A model generated the notes under the pieces. The model made no database searches. It worked only from the letters and a program-made list of their open reading frames with translations, and was not told where the DNA came from. A stretch of 7,775 nt of DNA from Actinomycetota bacterium. Lineage in GTDB: Bacteria > Actinomycetota > Actinomycetes > Actinomycetales > Cellulomonadaceae. The translations under genes and the position numbers were made by a program. Shown piece after piece: positions 5,976 to 7,775 of this stretch. The stretch's first letter is position 1, and every line of letters starts with the position of its first letter. The stretch spans positions 1 to 7,775 of the forward strand of contig JAHIJU010000328.1 in assembly GCA_018898235.1 (NCBI GenBank). The letters run 5' to 3'.

Positions 5976-7391
5976 GTGACCTCGACCACGGTGCGACGCC
6001 CCACGAAGGGCGGCCCGGCCCGCGCAACCCCGGCCCGCACCGGTTTCCGTTGCAGCGAGTGCGGGTGGACCAGCGTGCGCTGGGTCGGGCGCTGCGGCGA
6101 GTGCCAGGCCTGGGGCACGGTGGCGGAGGAGGGCTCGACCGCCGTCGCACCGCGCACCGTGGCCGTCGCCCCCGCCCGCGGTCCGGCGCGGCCGATCGAC
6201 CAGGTGGACCAGACGGCGGCCACCGCCCGCCCGACGGGGGTCGACGAGCTCGACCGGGTGCTGGGCGGCGGCATCGTCCCCGGCGCGGTCGTGCTGCTGG
6301 CCGGCGAACCGGGTGTCGGCAAGTCGACCCTGCTGCTCGATGTGGCGGCGCGCGCGGCCCGGACCGGCCTGCGCGTGCTCTACATCACCGGGGAGGAGTC
6401 CTCCGCCCAGGTGCGGCTGCGGGCCGGCCGCATCCACGCCGTCGATCCGGGTCTGCTGCTGGCCGATGAGACCGACCTGGGCACCGTCCTGGGGCACATC
6501 GAGGCCACCGACCCCGATCTGCTCGTCGTCGACTCGGTCCAGACCATCGCCTCCGCCCAGGTCGAGGGGGCCGCGGGCGGCGTCACGCAGGTGCGCGAGG
6601 TCGCCGGCGCGCTCATCGCCGCCGCGAAGTCCCGGGCGCTGCCGGTGCTGCTCGTCGGGCACGTCACCAAGGACGGCTCGGTCGCGGGGCCGCGGACGCT
6701 GGAGCACCTGGTCGACGTCGTCTGCCAGTTCGAAGGTGAGTCGGGGTCACGGCTGCGGCTGCTGCGCGCGACCAAGAACAGGTACGGCCCGACGGACGAG
6801 GTCGGCTGCTTCGACCTGTCCGAGCACGGGATCGTCGGCCTGGCCGACCCGAGCGGCCTGTTCGTCTCCCAGGCGCTGCACGATGTGCCGGGCACCTGCC
6901 TGGCCGTGACCCTCGAGGGACGTCGCCCGCTGCTCACCGAGGTGCAGGCGCTCGTCGCCCCCAGCCAGCAGGCCACCCCGCGGCGCACGACGAACGGTGT
7001 CGACCCGGCCCGCGTCGCGATGGTGCTCGCGGTGCTCGCCCGCCGGGTCGGTGTGCGACTGGCCGACCAGGAGGTCTACGTCTCGACGGTCGGCGGCGCC
7101 CGGATGGTGGAGCCCGCCGCCGATCTGGCGCTGGCCCTCGCCGTCGTCGGCTCCCGGCAGGAGATCGCCCTGCCGCGCGGCATGGCGGCGATCGGGGAGG
7201 TCGGGCTGGCCGGGGAGATCCGCACGGTCGCGGGCGTCGAACGCCGGCTGGCCGAGGCCGCCCGGCTGGGACTGACCCGGGCGATCGTGCCCGCCGGTGC
7301 GATGGCCGGGCTGGTGGTGCCGGACGGGATGCGCGTGCGGCCCGCGACGGACCTCGCCGATGCCGTCGCGGCGATCCAGCCGACGCGGTGA
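5976..7391 (+). CDS. radA: DNA repair protein RadA (Sms), branch-migration ATPase
   Basis: RecA-like ATPase that promotes branch migration of recombination intermediates in the cytoplasm. The 471 residues match the usual RadA length and order: N-terminal zinc finger with Cys26, Cys29, Cys40 and Cys43 (CxxC-x10-CxxC); ATPase core with Walker A GEPGVGKST (110-118), GEESSAQV, Walker B LLVVDS (182-187) and GHVTKDG (228-234); the RadA-specific KNRYG motif (267-271), where most relatives have KNRFG; and a Lon-like C-terminal domain (about 295-471) with YVSTVGGARMVEPAADLALALA. The GTG at 5976 is chosen because a TANNNT -10 ends 7 nt upstream and no ribosome binding site is visible, which fits a leaderless start. 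The in-frame ATG at 5946 would fall inside the promoter motif; the GTG at 5991 is also possible. disA follows after 57 bp. The two neighbours are conserved together in actinobacteria, and their products are reported to interact. Confidence 0.97.
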   Translation: MTSTTVRRPTKGGPARATPARTGFRCSECGWTSVRWVGRCGECQAWGTVAEEGSTAVAPRTVAVAPARGPARPIDQVDQTAATARPTGVDELDRVLGGGIVPGAVVLLAGEPGVGKSTLLLDVAARAARTGLRVLYITGEESSAQVRLRAGRIHAVDPGLLLADETDLGTVLGHIEATDPDLLVVDSVQTIASAQVEGAAGGVTQVREVAGALIAAAKSRALPVLLVGHVTKDGSVAGPRTLEHLVDVVCQFEGESGSRLRLLRATKNRYGPTDEVGCFDLSEHGIVGLADPSGLFVSQALHDVPGTCLAVTLEGRRPLLTEVQALVAPSQQATPRRTTNGVDPARVAMVLAVLARRVGVRLADQEVYVSTVGGARMVEPAADLALALAVVGSRQEIALPRGMAAIGEVGLAGEIRTVAGVERRLAEAARLGLTRAIVPAGAMAGLVVPDGMRVRPATDLADAVAAIQPTR

Positions 7392-7435
7392 GGCGCGTCG
7401 CCGGAACGTCTCGGGCCGCGTGACCTGCTCCCCGA

Positions 7436-7448
7436 TACGATCACCCAC
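7436..7448 (+). promoter_or_regulatory. Candidate leaderless promoter of disA
   Basis: TACGAT (7436-7441) fits TANNNT and ends 7 nt before the GTG at 7449, the same geometry as at radA. No ribosome binding site precedes the GTG. The damage-type upstream box found at radA is absent here. Read-through from radA is also possible across the 57-bp gap. Confidence 0.45.
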
Positions 7449-7775
7449 GTGACCGACCTGCCCGCACCCGACGAGCTGCTGCGCAGCACGCTCACCGCGG
7501 TCGCGCCGGGCAGTGAGCTGCGCGACGGTCTGGAGCGGATCCTGCGCGGCCGCACCGGGGCGCTCATCGTGCTCGGGATGGACTCCCTGGTCGCCTCGCT
7601 GTGCTCGGGCGGGTTCGAGCTCGACGTGGAGTTCTCGGCCACCCGGCTGCGCGAGCTGGCGAAGATGGACGGCGCCGTCGTCGTCGACGGCTCCCTGCGC
7701 CGGATCCTGCGGGCGAACGTGCAGCTGCTGCCGGACCCGACCATCGAGACCAGCGAGTCGGGCACCCGGCACCGC
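7449..7775 (+). CDS. disA: DNA integrity scanning diadenylate cyclase DisA (3' partial)
   Basis: Converts two ATP to cyclic di-AMP and, in studied species, scans DNA and is inhibited by branched structures. Only the first 109 residues are present, covering the start of the DAC (DisA_N) domain. Visible family features are GRTGALIVLG (34-43), GFELDVEFSATRLRELAKMDGA with the catalytic DGA motif at 74-76, VVVDGSLRRILRANVQLLPDP, and the ATP-binding RHR motif at 107-109, where the window stops. Full-length DisA is about 350-360 residues with a central helical part and a C-terminal HhH DNA-binding domain, which would lie downstream. The GTG start is supported by the family-like N-terminus and the -10 element 7 nt upstream. 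Its place behind radA fits the known RadA-DisA functional link. Confidence 0.96.
   Translation, partial: MTDLPAPDELLRSTLTAVAPGSELRDGLERILRGRTGALIVLGMDSLVASLCSGGFELDVEFSATRLRELAKMDGAVVVDGSLRRILRANVQLLPDPTIETSESGTRHR

Noticed and set aside
7392..7402. GGCG-CGT-CGCC stem after radA
   Set aside because: Only 4 bp with a 3-nt loop; too weak to call a terminator in DNA of this composition.

Overview
The window is about 7.8 kb of very GC-rich, densely coding DNA with strong G/C bias at third codon positions and frequent GTG starts. Several starts look leaderless or sit close behind the previous gene. These traits, together with the gene content (radA next to disA; a sensor kinase next to a GT2/GtrA and a GT39 glycosyltransferase), point to the chromosome of an actinobacterium. 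Pseudonocardiales or a relative is a guess that I cannot confirm. I see no transposase, integrase, tRNA, rRNA or CRISPR array.

Layout. (1) Positions 2-1576, plus strand: a membrane sensor histidine kinase whose 5' end lies outside the window. (2) Positions 1577-1668: a 92-bp gap with a run of 11-bp direct repeats resembling an OmpR/PhoB-type response-regulator array. (3) Positions 1669-2940: a GT2 polyprenyl-phosphate-sugar synthase fused to a GtrA-like membrane domain. (4) Positions 2937-5045, overlapping the previous gene by ATGA: a multi-spanning GT39/ArnT-like glycosyltransferase (YkcB type) with a Gly-rich, partly collagen-like linker and a C-terminal extracytoplasmic domain. (5) Positions 5046-5140: a convergent intergenic gap with two hairpins. 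(6) Positions 5141-5866, minus strand: an unrecognised single-pass membrane protein. (7) Positions 5867-5975: a divergent promoter region. (8) Positions 5976-7391, plus strand: radA. (9) Positions 7449-7775, plus strand: the start of disA, cut by the window edge exactly at the catalytic RHR motif.

How the genes work together. The left half looks like an envelope-glycosylation module. The kinase, with a regulator presumably encoded just upstream, would sense an envelope signal and act at the repeat array. The GT2/GtrA protein would make and help flip a lipid-linked sugar, and the GT39 enzyme would transfer that sugar to an acceptor outside the membrane. The right half is the known actinobacterial genome-maintenance pair: RadA (branch-migration ATPase) and DisA (c-di-AMP synthase that scans DNA), which interact in organisms where this has been tested.

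The most useful observations are regulatory: the 11-bp repeat array before the glycosyltransferase operon, and a radA promoter that resembles the RecA-independent, PafBC-type DNA-damage promoter and places the start codon where a leaderless transcript would begin.
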